Positions 1-8,967 of a stretch of DNA of 64,000 bases are shown here, piece after piece. How positions within the stretch are numbered: position 1 is the first letter of the stretch; every line of letters begins with the position of its first letter. The stretch is from JAAEPI01 sp965212145 (GTDB lineage: Bacteria > Bacteroidota > Bacteroidia > Cytophagales > Cyclobacteriaceae), in assembly GCA_965212145.1 (NCBI GenBank), contig CBDBUY010000001.1:124001-188000 (forward strand), in the 5' to 3' direction. Both the position numbers and the translations under genes were made by a program. The notes below the pieces were generated by a model. That model was not told where the DNA came from, ran no database searches, and saw only the letters and a program-made list of their open reading frames with translations.

Positions 1-605
1 GCTTTGTCTTGCTCAAATCTTGTTAATTGTAAGTGAAGACATTCCTGCAAGCTTCTCGCAGCGATCCCCGCCGGATCAAATTCCTGAATCTTAAATAGGA
101 TTTCTTCAAGCTCCTCCTCATTGGTCTCAACTCCTTGGGAAAAGGCCAGGTCATTCACGATCGCTCCCAAGTCCCTGCGGATGTATCCATCTGATTCCAC
201 ACTTCCGACCAGTTGTAAACCTATTTTATGTTGTTTCTCGTCCAACTTGAGGTAGCCAAGCTGTGATTTCAGAAGTTCATGCAAAGTTTTCCCAACAGAA
301 ATGGGCGCTTCTTTGTCCTCCTCATCCGGAGATCGGCCATCACCCTGCATTTTATATCCGGCATAGTCATCCTGATAATAGTCTTCCAGATTATCAAGTA
401 ATTTTTCGTCAAAATCGTCATCAGCCTGATCGTCAAAGTCGTCCTCTTTTTCTTCCTTTCCTTCCTCCAACGCAGGATTAACCTCTAATTCCTCCTCTAC
501 TCGACTATCGAGCTCGGCAGTAGGAATCTGCAACAGTTTAATAAACTGAATCTGCTGTGGGGACAGCTTCTGTTGCAGTGATTGTGTAAGGGTTAGTTTT
601 TGCAT
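1..605 (-). CDS. rpoN: RNA polymerase sigma-54 factor, N-terminal part (cut by window edge)
   Basis: Sigma-54 is the alternative sigma factor that directs RNA polymerase to -24/-12 promoters and needs an AAA+ activator. About 201 codons are visible. The start [19 protein letters not shown] and the following [14 protein letters not shown] are the typical glutamine/leucine-rich region I that contacts activator. A strongly acidic region II (runs of E and D, about residues 37-75) follows, then the start of the core-binding region with the [15 protein letters not shown] motif. The DNA-binding HTH and RpoN box lie beyond base 1. The ATG at 605 overlaps the opposite-strand ATG at 604. Identity is confident; the truncation is only the window boundary. 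Confidence 0.93.
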   Translation of the reverse strand, partial: MQKLTLTQSLQQKLSPQQIQFIKLLQIPTAELDSRVEEELEVNPALEEGKEEKEDDFDDQADDDFDEKLLDNLEDYYQDDYAGYKMQGDGRSPDEEDKEAPISVGKTLHELLKSQLGYLKLDEKQHKIGLQLVGSVESDGYIRRDLGAIVNDLAFSQGVETNEEELEEILFKIQEFDPAGIAARSLQECLHLQLTRFEQDK

Positions 606-623
606 GAATTTTCAGGTCGCAAC

Positions 624-631
624 CAAAATTA
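624..631 (-). promoter_or_regulatory. Probable -7 box for rpoN
   Basis: On the minus strand this reads TAATTTTG, a full match to the Bacteroidota -7 consensus TAnnTTTG, 18 bases upstream of the rpoN ATG. No good TTTG -33 element sits 19 bases upstream. It is an inference from the consensus. Confidence 0.4.
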
Positions 632-708
632 GGATAAAGAACCCAATCTTTGATTTAGACCCTAAATTATCGTTTTTTTGCGCCCTGTTTACAAAAACCG
701 AAAGTAAA

Positions 709-2160
709 GTGAGCTTCAAGGAAAGAACCAAGATAGCAGCCGTGATCGCTGATCCAAAAATCGGTGAGTCAGTCACCGTGAAAGGCTGGGTAAGAACCAA
801 GAGAGAGAGTAAAAATGTGGCCTTTGTTGCGCTCAATGATGGTTCCACCTTGGCCAATTTGCAACTTGTTCTGGACGTTGAAAAAACCGATGCTGATCTT
901 TTATTGAAGATTACCACTGGGGCAAGTCTTGCAGTCACAGGCAAATTGGTTGAATCGCAAGGTGCAGGTCAGAGTTGCGAAGTAAACGTCGAATCCATCA
1001 AGATTCTGGGAACGGCTGACCCGGAGAAATATCCGCTTCAACCCAAGCGACATAGCCTGGAATTCCTTAGGGAAATTGGTCACTTGAGAGTTCGGACAAA
1101 CACTTTCAGTGCGATTTCCAGAATTCGACACCAGATGATCTTTGCAGTTCACAAGTTCTTTCACGACAAAGGATTTGTAAATATTCATACTCCAATTATC
1201 ACCGCCTCTGATGCGGAAGGAGCTGGAGAAACATTCAAGGTCACGACGTTTGACCTCAACAACGTTCCGAAAACGGAGGACGGTGAAATCAACTATAAAG
1301 AAGACTTCTTTGAAAAGGAAGCTAACCTCACCGTCTCTGGACAGCTTGAGGGTGAGCTATCTGCTCTAGCGCTTTCTGAGATTTACACCTTCGGACCGAC
1401 CTTCAGAGCTGAGAACTCAAACACAACTCGCCACTTGGCAGAATTCTGGATGATCGAGCCGGAGATGGCTTTTTACGATCTGGAGGACAACATGGATCTG
1501 TCTGAGGAGATGCTCAAATACTTGGTGAAATGGGCATTGGACAACTGCCAAACGGATCTTGAATTCCTTGCCAAAAGAGCGGCAGACGAGGACAAACAGA
1601 AACCTCAGAATGAGCGATCAGAGCTTAGCTTAATTGAGCGACTGCAGTTCATCCTCGAAAATGATTTTGAGCGAGTGTCCTACACGGATGCCATTGAGAT
1701 TCTCAAAAGATCGAAACCAAATCAGAAAAAGAAATTCCAATACCTGATTGACGAATGGGGTGCAGATTTACAGTCTGAGCACGAGAGATTCCTCGTGGAG
1801 AAGCATTTCAAAAAACCCGTTATCCTTTTTGATTATCCGAAGGACATCAAAGCATTTTATATGCGACAAAATGAGGACGGAAAGACTGTGGGAGCGATGG
1901 ACGTACTCTTCCCGGGCATTGGGGAAATCGTTGGAGGATCTCAACGAGAAGAGCGTTTGGATAAACTTCAGACGCGTATGAGCGAAATGGACATCCCTGT
2001 GGAAGAAATGGATTGGTTTCTAGACACCCGCCGATTTGGAACGGTTCCTCACAGTGGATTCGGATTGGGTTTTGAGCGATTGATGTTGTTTGTCACTGGC
2101 ATGGGCAACATCCGCGACGTGATCCCTTTCCCTCGTACTCCGGGGAACTGTGAGTTCTAG
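709..2160 (+). CDS. asnS: Asparagine--tRNA ligase
   Basis: Charges tRNA-Asn with asparagine (class IIb aminoacyl-tRNA synthetase). The N-terminal OB-fold anticodon-binding domain contains [13 protein letters not shown]. Class II motif 2 appears as [16 protein letters not shown] and motif 3 as [10 protein letters not shown] near the C terminus. The long AsnS-type insert and the ending [15 protein letters not shown] distinguish it from AspRS. The frame is open from ATG 604, but the first 35 codons do not resemble the family. GTG 709 gives [17 protein letters not shown], the expected N terminus and about 483 residues, so I chose it. Divergent from rpoN; if 604 were used, the two start codons would overlap on opposite strands. 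Confidence 0.93.
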   Translation: MSFKERTKIAAVIADPKIGESVTVKGWVRTKRESKNVAFVALNDGSTLANLQLVLDVEKTDADLLLKITTGASLAVTGKLVESQGAGQSCEVNVESIKILGTADPEKYPLQPKRHSLEFLREIGHLRVRTNTFSAISRIRHQMIFAVHKFFHDKGFVNIHTPIITASDAEGAGETFKVTTFDLNNVPKTEDGEINYKEDFFEKEANLTVSGQLEGELSALALSEIYTFGPTFRAENSNTTRHLAEFWMIEPEMAFYDLEDNMDLSEEMLKYLVKWALDNCQTDLEFLAKRAADEDKQKPQNERSELSLIERLQFILENDFERVSYTDAIEILKRSKPNQKKKFQYLIDEWGADLQSEHERFLVEKHFKKPVILFDYPKDIKAFYMRQNEDGKTVGAMDVLFPGIGEIVGGSQREERLDKLQTRMSEMDIPVEEMDWFLDTRRFGTVPHSGFGLGFERLMLFVTGMGNIRDVIPFPRTPGNCEF

Positions 2161-2426
2161 CCTACTTCCTTTAGGCGTCCAGAAAGGAATTTGTGAAGGA
2201 TGCTGGAAACCAGTGTTTGATATGGGATTCCTTCCTCAACGGCCCGGGCTTTCAGGTTTCTCAAATCCATTTCAGTCAAACGGATATTAATGCGCTTATT
2301 CTTTTTCAGGGTGGTTTTTGCAATAGCCTGCATTTTCGATTTAGCTGCTTTCACATCGTCAACAGGCTCCCATTCTCCTGCCTCATAACTCCTCAAAAGC
2401 TCCTTTTCTTCTTTGTCTAAATTCAT
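2157..2426 (-). CDS. CopG/BrnA-like antitoxin (internal start within the fused frame)
   Basis: ATG 2426 opens an 89-residue protein in the same frame as the fused gene. It starts [19 protein letters not shown], has a lysine-rich linker (TTLKKNKR), then a ribbon-helix-helix-like DNA-binding segment ([35 protein letters not shown]). In related type II modules the antitoxin binds toxin and represses the operon. Translation from this internal start would still give free antitoxin if the upstream frame is fused. Internal initiation is inferred from the ATGA overlap that appears if one A is removed from the A8 tract. Confidence 0.6.
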   Translation of the reverse strand: MNLDKEEKELLRSYEAGEWEPVDDVKAAKSKMQAIAKTTLKKNKRINIRLTEMDLRNLKARAVEEGIPYQTLVSSILHKFLSGRLKEVG

Positions 2427-2690
2427 CGCAAGTATTTTTTTTGTTGCTTTCCTACTCGGAAATATTGTTTTCAGAAACACTTCATCTTCTGTTTCAACGA
2501 ACGGCACCACAAAGGCATAGTTTCGAATCTCAACGATCATGATCTCCTGAGCAGGATATTTTTTGGATGAATTTTTCTCAATACTCAACACACCTCCACT
2601 TTCGATCCAAAAAACCACTTCATCAAAACCAATCCCTCGTGTCTCTTTTAAATATTCATCTTTCTCTAAATTCCATCGAAACAATTTCAC
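2157..2690 (-). CDS. BrnT-like toxin fused in frame to CopG/BrnA-like antitoxin
   Basis: A single frame of about 177 codons joins two proteins that are normally separate. Residues 1-85 resemble a BrnT/DUF497-type RNase toxin: a start like [14 protein letters not shown], a central [15 protein letters not shown] strand, and the ending [10 protein letters not shown]. Residues 89-177 resemble a CopG/ribbon-helix-helix antitoxin with [19 protein letters not shown] and [17 protein letters not shown]. The junction is a run of eight A (plus-strand T run at 2435-2442). With seven A the toxin would read RKATKKYLR and stop at a TGA overlapping the antitoxin ATG (ATGA), the usual coupled arrangement. So this is a frameshift/indel, slippage, or a real fusion. 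GTG 2690 is preferred over TTG 2693. The 3' end overlaps the end of asnS by 4 bases. Confidence 0.8.
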   Translation of the reverse strand: MKLFRWNLEKDEYLKETRGIGFDEVVFWIESGGVLSIEKNSSKKYPAQEIMIVEIRNYAFVVPFVETEDEVFLKTIFPSRKATKKILAMNLDKEEKELLRSYEAGEWEPVDDVKAAKSKMQAIAKTTLKKNKRINIRLTEMDLRNLKARAVEEGIPYQTLVSSILHKFLSGRLKEVG

Positions 2691-2761
2691 CAATTAAAGT
2701 TACAAAATGTATGCCTAATGAGCGACATTTTATATTCGTCCATTCTGTTTAATTTGGCTCC

Positions 2762-3580
2762 ATGGAAAGCTTCATTGACTTTTTTGACGATTTATCGGCG
2801 CTATATAAAGTAGCCTGGATATTTGGTTGCCTTTCTTTCGTTTGGATTTTGGAAGCCATTGTTCCACTCGTAAATCTCAACTACAACAAGCTCAAACACA
2901 TTGGGACGAATCTGGTGTTCCTCTCAATGAGCATGGTTTTGAATATTCTCATTGGCCTAGCAACTGTCGGGGTTTTCTTCTGGATTGAAACCAGTCAATT
3001 TGGAATTCTGAATTGGATCGAGGTTCCGTTCTGGGCTGAAGTTTTGATTGCCGTTGCGGCGCTCGATTTGATTGCCCAGTATGTCGCTCATCGTTTCCTT
3101 CATAAGATTGCCTGGATGTGGAAGTTTCACATGATCCATCACAGTGATACCCGCGTGGATGCTACGACAGGTAGTAGGCATCACCCCGGCGATTATTTGA
3201 TCAGGGAAATCTTTGCGATAGCTGCGGTGATTCTCTTTGGCATCCCGGTCTACCTCTACGTTTTCTATCGGATTTGCTCCATTCTTTTCACCTATGTCAC
3301 ACATGCGAACATTTCATTACCAGTATGGCTGGATAAGGTGATCTCGGTTGTGTTTGTTTCACCAAACATGCACAAGTTCCACCACCATTTTGAGCGACCA
3401 TGGACAGACACCAATTTCGGAAACATCTTTTCCTTATGGGATCGGATATTCGGCACGATGGTCTATGAAGATCCTCGAAAAATCGAATACGGATTGGATG
3501 TTCTGGACGGAAATTTGGACTCCAATATTGGCTACCAGCTGAAGATTCCTCTGGATAAGAGCATCAAGACGGATTATTGA
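2762..3580 (+). CDS. Sterol desaturase / fatty acid hydroxylase family protein
   Basis: A membrane di-iron hydroxylase of 272 residues, probably acting on a lipid or sterol-like substrate at the inner membrane; substrate unknown. The three histidine clusters of the superfamily are visible: HRFLH (about 118-122), HMIHH (about 130-134) and HKFHHHFERPW (about 205-215), preceded by two long hydrophobic stretches (about 17-40 and 50-75) and separated by another pair. NFGNIFSLWDRIFGTM after the last His cluster is typical. It stands alone between the toxin-antitoxin frame (divergent) and prfB. Confidence 0.85.
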   Translation: MESFIDFFDDLSALYKVAWIFGCLSFVWILEAIVPLVNLNYNKLKHIGTNLVFLSMSMVLNILIGLATVGVFFWIETSQFGILNWIEVPFWAEVLIAVAALDLIAQYVAHRFLHKIAWMWKFHMIHHSDTRVDATTGSRHHPGDYLIREIFAIAAVILFGIPVYLYVFYRICSILFTYVTHANISLPVWLDKVISVVFVSPNMHKFHHHFERPWTDTNFGNIFSLWDRIFGTMVYEDPRKIEYGLDVLDGNLDSNIGYQLKIPLDKSIKTDY

Positions 3581-3646
3581 ATTAGTGTTCTCATGTTCCA
3601 GGTTCAATGTTTTGAGGTTGGGGATTACAAATGGGGAACATTAAAC

Positions 3647-3677
3647 TTTAAACATCAAGACAACCCAACTATCTTCG
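3647..3677 (+). promoter_or_regulatory. Candidate promoter of prfB
   Basis: TTTA at 3647-3650, a 19-base spacer, then TATCTTCG at 3670-3677. Each box has one mismatch to the Bacteroidota TTTG-N19-TAnnTTTG consensus. It lies 24 bases upstream of the prfB ATG. Confidence 0.4.
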
Positions 3678-3701
3678 CGAAATCATTAACTCACATAACC
3701 A

Positions 3702-4791
3702 ATGACATCAGACGATCTGAAAGACTTGAGGGCTCGCGTTACTGCCCTGGGGAGGTATCTTTGACTACTCCACGAAGAAGAAAGAACTCGAAGATTTAGA
3801 GGCCATCACAACTCAGCCTGACTTCTGGAATGATCCGGAATCGGCGGAGAAAACGATGAAGGAAATCCGTGCCAAGAAAGGCTGGACGGACGACTATGAA
3901 GCTTTGGAAGAAGCCACGAGCGACGTGGAAACGCTGGAAGAATTTCGTCAAATGGACGAGGCTTCCGAGGCGGAGGTGGAAGAATCCTACAAAAAGGCCA
4001 TGAAGCTGGTGGAAGACCTGGAGTTCAAGAAAATGTTGAGCTCTGAGGAAGACCAACTCCCGGCCATGCTACAAATCACTCCCGGCGCTGGGGGAACCGA
4101 GTCCAATGACTGGGCAGGGATACTCATGCGGATGTATATCATGTGGGGTGAATCCAACGGCTACAAAGTTCGTGAGGTGGATTACCAGCCCGGGGATGTA
4201 GCGGGAGTGAAATCTGTGACCTTGGAATTCGATGGGCCATTCGCTTACGGAAACCTGAAGTCAGAGATCGGAGTGCATCGATTAGTTAGAATATCGCCGT
4301 TTGATTCTGGTGGAAGAAGGCATACATCGTTTGCCTCTGTCTATGTCTACCCAGTCGTGGATGACACCATTGAAATCGAGATCAATCCTTCAGATATAGA
4401 GCTGCATACGTCGAGATCCGGAGGTGCAGGAGGTCAGAATGTGAACAAGGTGGAAACCAAGGTTCAACTGACGCACAAGCCAACCGGGATTGTTGTGGTC
4501 TGCCAGGTAGAGCGGTCTCAGCTTGCGAACCGTGAGCAAGCCATGAAAATGCTGAAATCACAGCTTTATCAGCAAGAACTCGAAAAGCGGAACGCTGAAC
4601 GAAACAAGGTAGAAGCGGGCAAACTAAAAATCGATTTTGGATCTCAAATCCGAAACTACGTGCTCCACCCCTATAAACTGATCAAGGACAACCGAACCGG
4701 AGTGGAGCGTACCGATGTGCAAAACGTACTGGATGGTGATTTAGAGGATTACATCAAGGCTTACTTATTATTTGGGGAGGGCGAAGAATGA
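3702..4791 (+). CDS. prfB: Peptide chain release factor 2, with programmed +1 frameshift
   Basis: RF2 recognises UGA and UAA stop codons and triggers peptide release. The zero frame begins at ATG 3702 ([13 protein letters not shown]) and meets an in-frame TGA at 3762-3764. Skipping one base continues the protein as [13 protein letters not shown] to the stop at 4791, about 362 residues in all, the usual RF2 size. The anticodon-like tripeptide is in [13 protein letters not shown] (SPF), and the catalytic loop is [14 protein letters not shown]. Low RF2 favours frameshifting, so expression is self-regulated (known for the family). The stop overlaps the MFS start by 4 bases. An annotation beginning at ATG 3856 would lose about 50 N-terminal residues. 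Confidence 0.95.
3751..3765 (+). promoter_or_regulatory. RF2 programmed +1 frameshift site
   Basis: GGGGAGG, a strong Shine-Dalgarno-like stimulator, is followed by TAT CTT TGA C. This matches the known RF2 recoding signal (SD-like element, then CTT TGA C) with the usual 3-base spacing. The ribosome slips from CTT to TTT-like pairing and reads GAC next. Confidence 0.93.
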
Positions 4792-5939
4792 AACGATACA
4801 ATTTCCAGTTTTGGTTGCTGTGTCTGAGTTCGTTCCTCTTCTTCTCGTCCTTTAACATGATCCTGCCAGAGCTGCCCAACTTCATGCGTAGCTTCGGAGC
4901 GGAGAAGTTTATCGGGGCGCATATTGCCCTTTTTACCCTCACTGCGGGACTATCCCGTCCGCTAAGCGGTAAGTTGACCGATCGATGGGGACGAGTGCCG
5001 GTCATGGTGGTGGGTGCAGTGGTGACGGGCGTTGTGTCGCTAATTTATCCGTTCGTGCTATCAGTCACCGGATTTCTCCTACTCAGGTTATTGCACGGCT
5101 TTTCCACCGGATTCAAGCCCACTGGAACCACCGCTTACATTGGAGACGTAGTTCCTGCTGATCGAAGAGGTGAAGCCATGGGGCTGGTCAGTTTCTTCGG
5201 GATGATCGGGATGGGGTTAGGAAATTACATCGGGCCGGAAATTGTGTTAGCCTACAGCTTCGATGTGCTGTTTTACTGGAGCAGCGCAGTGGCTGTCCTG
5301 TCGGTGGTCATTTTACTCGGCATGAAAGAAACACTCCAAAATCCTGAGAAATTCAACCTGAACCTCCTCAAAGTAGAAAAGGCAGACATTTACGAGCCCA
5401 CAGCCATTCGCCCGGCCATGGTGTTGCTCTTTGCCACCTTCAGTTTTGGGGTGGTGGTCACGCTGGTACCAGATTTCGGAGAGCATCTAGGAATCAGAAA
5501 CAAAGGCGAATTCTTCGTGTATTTCACTGTCTCTTCGCTGGTTGCGCGGATAGCCGGCGGGAGACTGTCAGATATTTTCGGTCGGGTGCCGGTGCTGTAT
5601 TGGAGTACGCTGACGATTGCCGCCAGTGCCATTTGTATCGGTTTTGCAGAAACGCCAACCGCGTTTTTTATCGGCGGATTATTGTTCGGCGTAGGTTATG
5701 GTCTGACCTCCCCGTCCCTATTTGCATGGGTCATTGACTTGTGCCCTCCGGAGTTGAGGGGCAGGGCCATCAGCACCGCTTTCATTGCCTTGGAAGTCGG
5801 GATCGGATCGGGTGCAATGATGTCCGGGTTATTGTACCAAAGTGACATCACCAGACTCCCATTGATCTTTTCGATCGCTGCAGGTTTGGCCATTTGTGCT
5901 TTTATTTACCTTCTGATTAGTTCGCGAAAAACAACATGA
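4788..5939 (+). CDS. MFS transporter
   Basis: A 383-residue major facilitator superfamily permease with about 12 hydrophobic segments. The loop 2-3 signature is [12 protein letters not shown] (residues about 64-75), and the symmetric copy in the second half is [30 protein letters not shown] and [11 protein letters not shown] resemble drug/metabolite efflux MFS proteins. The substrate cannot be read from the sequence. Its ATG overlaps the prfB stop (ATGA), and its own stop overlaps the next gene in the same way, so all three are probably translated in a coupled manner. Confidence 0.88.
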   Translation: MKRYNFQFWLLCLSSFLFFSSFNMILPELPNFMRSFGAEKFIGAHIALFTLTAGLSRPLSGKLTDRWGRVPVMVVGAVVTGVVSLIYPFVLSVTGFLLLRLLHGFSTGFKPTGTTAYIGDVVPADRRGEAMGLVSFFGMIGMGLGNYIGPEIVLAYSFDVLFYWSSAVAVLSVVILLGMKETLQNPEKFNLNLLKVEKADIYEPTAIRPAMVLLFATFSFGVVVTLVPDFGEHLGIRNKGEFFVYFTVSSLVARIAGGRLSDIFGRVPVLYWSTLTIAASAICIGFAETPTAFFIGGLLFGVGYGLTSPSLFAWVIDLCPPELRGRAISTAFIALEVGIGSGAMMSGLLYQSDITRLPLIFSIAAGLAICAFIYLLISSRKTT

Positions 5940-6592
5940 AAAACATCCCCTTAATCCTCTACGTCATTATCGGAGTGGCCAATATCCTCGGACATTTCCT
6001 GGAAGAGCCCGGCCTGGTCAAGTTCTCCAAACCCATGCTCATGCCGGCACTGATTTTCCTGGTGTATCGTCATGCCAATGGGACAGTTACACTTAGAATT
6101 ATGCTGCTGTGTGTTGCCTTGATTTTCTGCTGGGGTGGAGACATGGCACTCATGCAAACAGGTGAGAAATACTTCCTCATGGGTCTCGGCTCATTCTTGG
6201 TTGCCCAAATCCTGTACACGTTCATTTATTACAAATCCACATTTGATCAGGTAGAGTTTCGATTGAATCCGCTCCTGCCAATTCTGACTTTTACGATTTT
6301 TTTGTTGGTCTACCTTGTTCCTGCCTTAACGCCAGACCTTAAAATCCCCATTATCGTCTATGCCCTCTGCATTACTGCGATGGCTTGTATGGCACGGTTG
6401 CGTTCAGGCCTTACCTCGGAACAGAGCTTCCAATGGGTGATGATGGGCAGTTTGCTTTTTGTGGTCTCCGATTCAGCGATTGCGATTGACCGCTTCTATC
6501 GGCCGATCCCCTACGACAGTGTCGTGATCATGGGGACTTATATTTTCGGGCAGTTATTGATTGTGAGAGGGTTGCTGGTGCATCCGGAGTGA
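5936..6592 (+). CDS. YhhN family protein (lysoplasmalogenase-like)
   Basis: A 218-residue integral membrane protein with about 8 hydrophobic helices. KFSKPMLMPALI, FCWGGDMALM and FLMGLGSFLVAQILYTF are the characteristic conserved segments of the YhhN/TMEM86 family, whose characterised members hydrolyse the vinyl ether bond of lysoplasmalogen. Whether this bacterium makes such lipids is unknown, so the activity is inferred from family only. Starts within the stop of the MFS gene (ATGA). Confidence 0.8.
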   Translation: MKNIPLILYVIIGVANILGHFLEEPGLVKFSKPMLMPALIFLVYRHANGTVTLRIMLLCVALIFCWGGDMALMQTGEKYFLMGLGSFLVAQILYTFIYYKSTFDQVEFRLNPLLPILTFTIFLLVYLVPALTPDLKIPIIVYALCITAMACMARLRSGLTSEQSFQWVMMGSLLFVVSDSAIAIDRFYRPIPYDSVVIMGTYIFGQLLIVRGLLVHPE

Positions 6593-6845
6593 TCATTCTC
6601 TATTTGGCCTGATTGGTCTTCTGAAATTATCGGAAAACGGGGAAATGTGCAATTACCCTCCAATTCAATGGTCATTCCGGCTTGCCTGGGGGGCGTTGCT
6701 TAAGTGACATTATTTACAGTTTATTGTATACTTTAAACTTAATAACACTCCTATTCATAACATAACTCCCACGTTGGTGGTGGTGTGGGTAAATCTCCTC
6801 ATATGACCGGAAACCGGGGAGATGGGCAATACCGTGTCTGAACCA

Positions 6846-6925
6846 CAGATTTGGCAGATTATGGGATTACACTGATTTAGATAGGGTTGAAATCAGCTTT
6901 TATCCACTAATCCGTATCATCAGCG
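6846..6925. repeat. Imperfect inverted repeat (CACAGATT-type element)
   Basis: The left arm (6846-6878, ending CTGATTT) pairs with the right arm (6890-6925, beginning AAATCAG) around an 11-base loop. The inner 7 pairs are perfect; the outer arm contains CAGATT/AATCCG-like partners with several mismatches. It resembles the dispersed palindromic repeats built on CACAGATT/AATCTGTG seen in many bacterial genomes, in decayed form. The family assignment is a recollection, not a search result. Confidence 0.5.
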
Positions 6926-6940
6926 TTTCAGACTAGTTGA

Positions 6941-7007
6941 GCAACTGACTGATCAAACTCACACTAAAAATCGTCAACATAAACCACCCGATAAACCCCT
7001 GACTCAT
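6941..7007. repeat. Imperfect direct repeat, copy 1
   Basis: Begins GCAACTGACTGATCAAACTC and aligns with 8881-8948 over about 66 bases with roughly 80-85 percent identity and one 1-base gap. It lies directly after the stop codon of the HTH-serine hydrolase gene. Confidence 0.75.
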
Positions 7008-7011
7008 TTGA

Positions 7012-8772
7012 CTATTCCGCGTCATAAGGCTCATACCCCTGCCACTCCCACGGCGTGTACACATTCATGATGGCCGCCTCTGATATTCGCTGATAGGTAC
7101 TTGTCCCAAATACCGAATTGGTCAAAATCATGATGCCCATTCCCGTTTCAGGAAAGATTAGCGAGTAGTGCTGAAAACCATTGCCGTTACCTTCTTTGAA
7201 AACAGCTTTGCCGCGAGGAGTTTCAAAATATCCCCAACCCAGCCCATAACTTAAATTGATGCTGTCGTATTTATCGGTGGCAATTCTCGAGCCTGGACCA
7301 AACTGTTGCGATGAGCTAATCCCGATTTGGGGAGCAAACATTTCATCGTAAGAATCACTTGAGATGATTTGCTGATTCAAGACGGCAGTCAAGAATATCA
7401 CATAATCTGCGGCTGTTGTTTCCAGTGTGCTTCCTCCTCGCGGCTCATTGTCCTTATCTTTTTTAAGGGCCTCCATTTCCCCTCCGTGTCCGACTGCAAA
7501 ATCTTCCTCAAAGCGGTCCTTCCATTCATAAGCACTGTTCTCCATTTTCAGTGGTTGAAATATGATTTCATCCGCCAATTTCTGAAGGCCCTTTCCTGTC
7601 AGTTTTTCGAGAACAACCTGCAAGTACACAAATCCTTCCCCGCTGTACCTGTACATTTCGCCGGGTCTGTTCTTCACCTTCAATTTGTTATCCTCCTCGA
7701 TCCATCTCCAATTGGGGAATCCTGCTGTATGAGCTAAACACATTCTGGCGGTTATTTTGTGATAGAGGCTATCATCTTTCAAATTGGAAAAATCATCGTG
7801 CCAGCGAGTCTGCGGTTCATACTCGTAGATTTTTTTTGGCAAGTACGATTCTAATGGCGTATCCAAATCGATGACCCCATCCTCCACCAATTTCAAGACC
7901 AACACCGCAAAAACGGCCTTACTTAAAGACGCACCGTAAAGATTGGTTGAGTCAGTCAGCGGTGATTTTTCCGGATATTTTTTATAGCCGAAGGTCTTTT
8001 CATAGACCGGCTGGGAATCATTGAATACAGTCACCGCCGCTCCTGGCACTTTGGCTTCAAGCAAAATTTTGTCAATCGTTTTTGAGAGAGAGTCGGATGA
8101 GATAGCTGTCCCATCCAATCTTTCAATCTTGCAGTCCGAGTCTAAAGAGCAGGAAGATAGAGCAAAGCCAATTATACCAATGACGAGAAGATTAGCCGCA
8201 TGCTGACCTTTGACTTTGAAGAAAGGAATGGAAAGCGGGTAATAGCATTTCTCCTTATTCAACACGTAGAAAATATTTAACAGAATGATCAGAAGGAGTG
8301 CAGGCCCGGTCACAAAGAAGACGATGAATCCCCATTTTTCAACAGTGAGCAAGGCAACAAACGCCCCTACATACAACAGCAACGCAGTGATCTGGAAGTT
8401 GAGCACTTTCGCTCCGTGGCGATCATAAATTGGATTGTCCTCGCGCTTATGAATCCACAGAAACAAAGGGAATAGGACATTGCAAAGGGGTAAAACCAAA
8501 CCAATCAAGGGAGTAGCGTGAATAAGAAGCAGCCACTTCTTTTTGATCGTTTCCTCTTTAGGATTTTGCTGGGGCAGCAGATCGTTTACGTCAATCTCCA
8601 GTGCTATCGACAGTTGTTTGATCGTGTTTAGGTGAGGGTTTACTTCTTCCTTCTCAATCCGCTGAATGGTCCGAACGGTCACCTGCGTTTTTTGTGAGAG
8701 CTCTTCCTGAGAGTAGCCGCTGGCCTTTCGATAATATTTCAGTCTTTCACCAATTCCGTTTGTTGCATTCAT
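7012..8772 (-). CDS. HTH (XRE) - DUF4870 membrane - serine hydrolase (beta-lactamase-like) fusion
   Basis: About 586 residues with an unusual domain order. Residues 6-60 are a Cro/C1-type HTH (GERLKYYRKASGYSQEELS, TVRTIQRIE). Residues about 80-171 are a DUF4870-like block of three hydrophobic helices with the hallmark DRHGAKVLNFQ. A further hydrophobic stretch ending ALSSC (Cys about 208) looks like a lipoprotein signal embedded in the chain. Residues about 225-570 are a class C beta-lactamase/penicillin-binding-type domain with the SxxK nucleophile motif in GASLSKA (Ser about 282) and YRYSGEGF in the place of the second motif. Substrate unknown; many such domains are peptidases or esterases. 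ATG 8772 is preferred to TTG 8793 because the HTH begins there. Bounded by direct repeats. Confidence 0.8.
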   Translation of the reverse strand: MNATNGIGERLKYYRKASGYSQEELSQKTQVTVRTIQRIEKEEVNPHLNTIKQLSIALEIDVNDLLPQQNPKEETIKKKWLLLIHATPLIGLVLPLCNVLFPLFLWIHKREDNPIYDRHGAKVLNFQITALLLYVGAFVALLTVEKWGFIVFFVTGPALLLIILLNIFYVLNKEKCYYPLSIPFFKVKGQHAANLLVIGIIGFALSSCSLDSDCKIERLDGTAISSDSLSKTIDKILLEAKVPGAAVTVFNDSQPVYEKTFGYKKYPEKSPLTDSTNLYGASLSKAVFAVLVLKLVEDGVIDLDTPLESYLPKKIYEYEPQTRWHDDFSNLKDDSLYHKITARMCLAHTAGFPNWRWIEEDNKLKVKNRPGEMYRYSGEGFVYLQVVLEKLTGKGLQKLADEIIFQPLKMENSAYEWKDRFEEDFAVGHGGEMEALKKDKDNEPRGGSTLETTAADYVIFLTAVLNQQIISSDSYDEMFAPQIGISSSQQFGPGSRIATDKYDSINLSYGLGWGYFETPRGKAVFKEGNGNGFQHYSLIFPETGMGIMILTNSVFGTSTYQRISEAAIMNVYTPWEWQGYEPYDAE

Positions 8773-8880
8773 AGGCGTATAATTCTTGTACAAATGTGCC
8801 TAGGAGTGACTGACTTTTCAACGACATCTTTATGTCATGTTCCTGTCATGGCTCCAATCCGACTTGAAAAACGCTGATAA

Positions 8881-8948
8881 GCAACTGACTAATCAAACTC
8901 ACACTAAAATATGGTCAACATAAACTACTCGATTAACCGTTGAGTGAT
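8881..8948. repeat. Imperfect direct repeat, copy 2
   Basis: Begins GCAACTGACTAATCAAACTC and shares CACTAAAA, GTCAACATAAAC and other blocks in the same order as 6941-7007. It lies about 20 bases beyond the stop codon of aroC, so the two copies bracket the HTH-serine hydrolase gene. Confidence 0.75.
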
Positions 8949-8967
8949 CTTCAGTAAATGGGCGTTT

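Larger units (their letters stand above)
6593..7011. other. Repeat-rich intergenic stretch, no gene seen
   Basis: No credible coding frame. It holds a 27-base imperfect direct repeat (6631-6657 and 6809-6835, CGGAAA-CGGGGA-ATG-GCAAT), a long imperfect hairpin (6846-6925) and the first copy of the direct repeat that recurs at 8881. The stretch looks like an accumulation of decayed repeat elements downstream of two converging genes. Confidence 0.6.

Noticed and set aside
604..708. Extra 35-codon N-terminal extension of asnS
   Set aside because: The residues do not resemble AsnRS, the ATG overlaps the rpoN start on the other strand, and GTG 709 gives the expected family N terminus.
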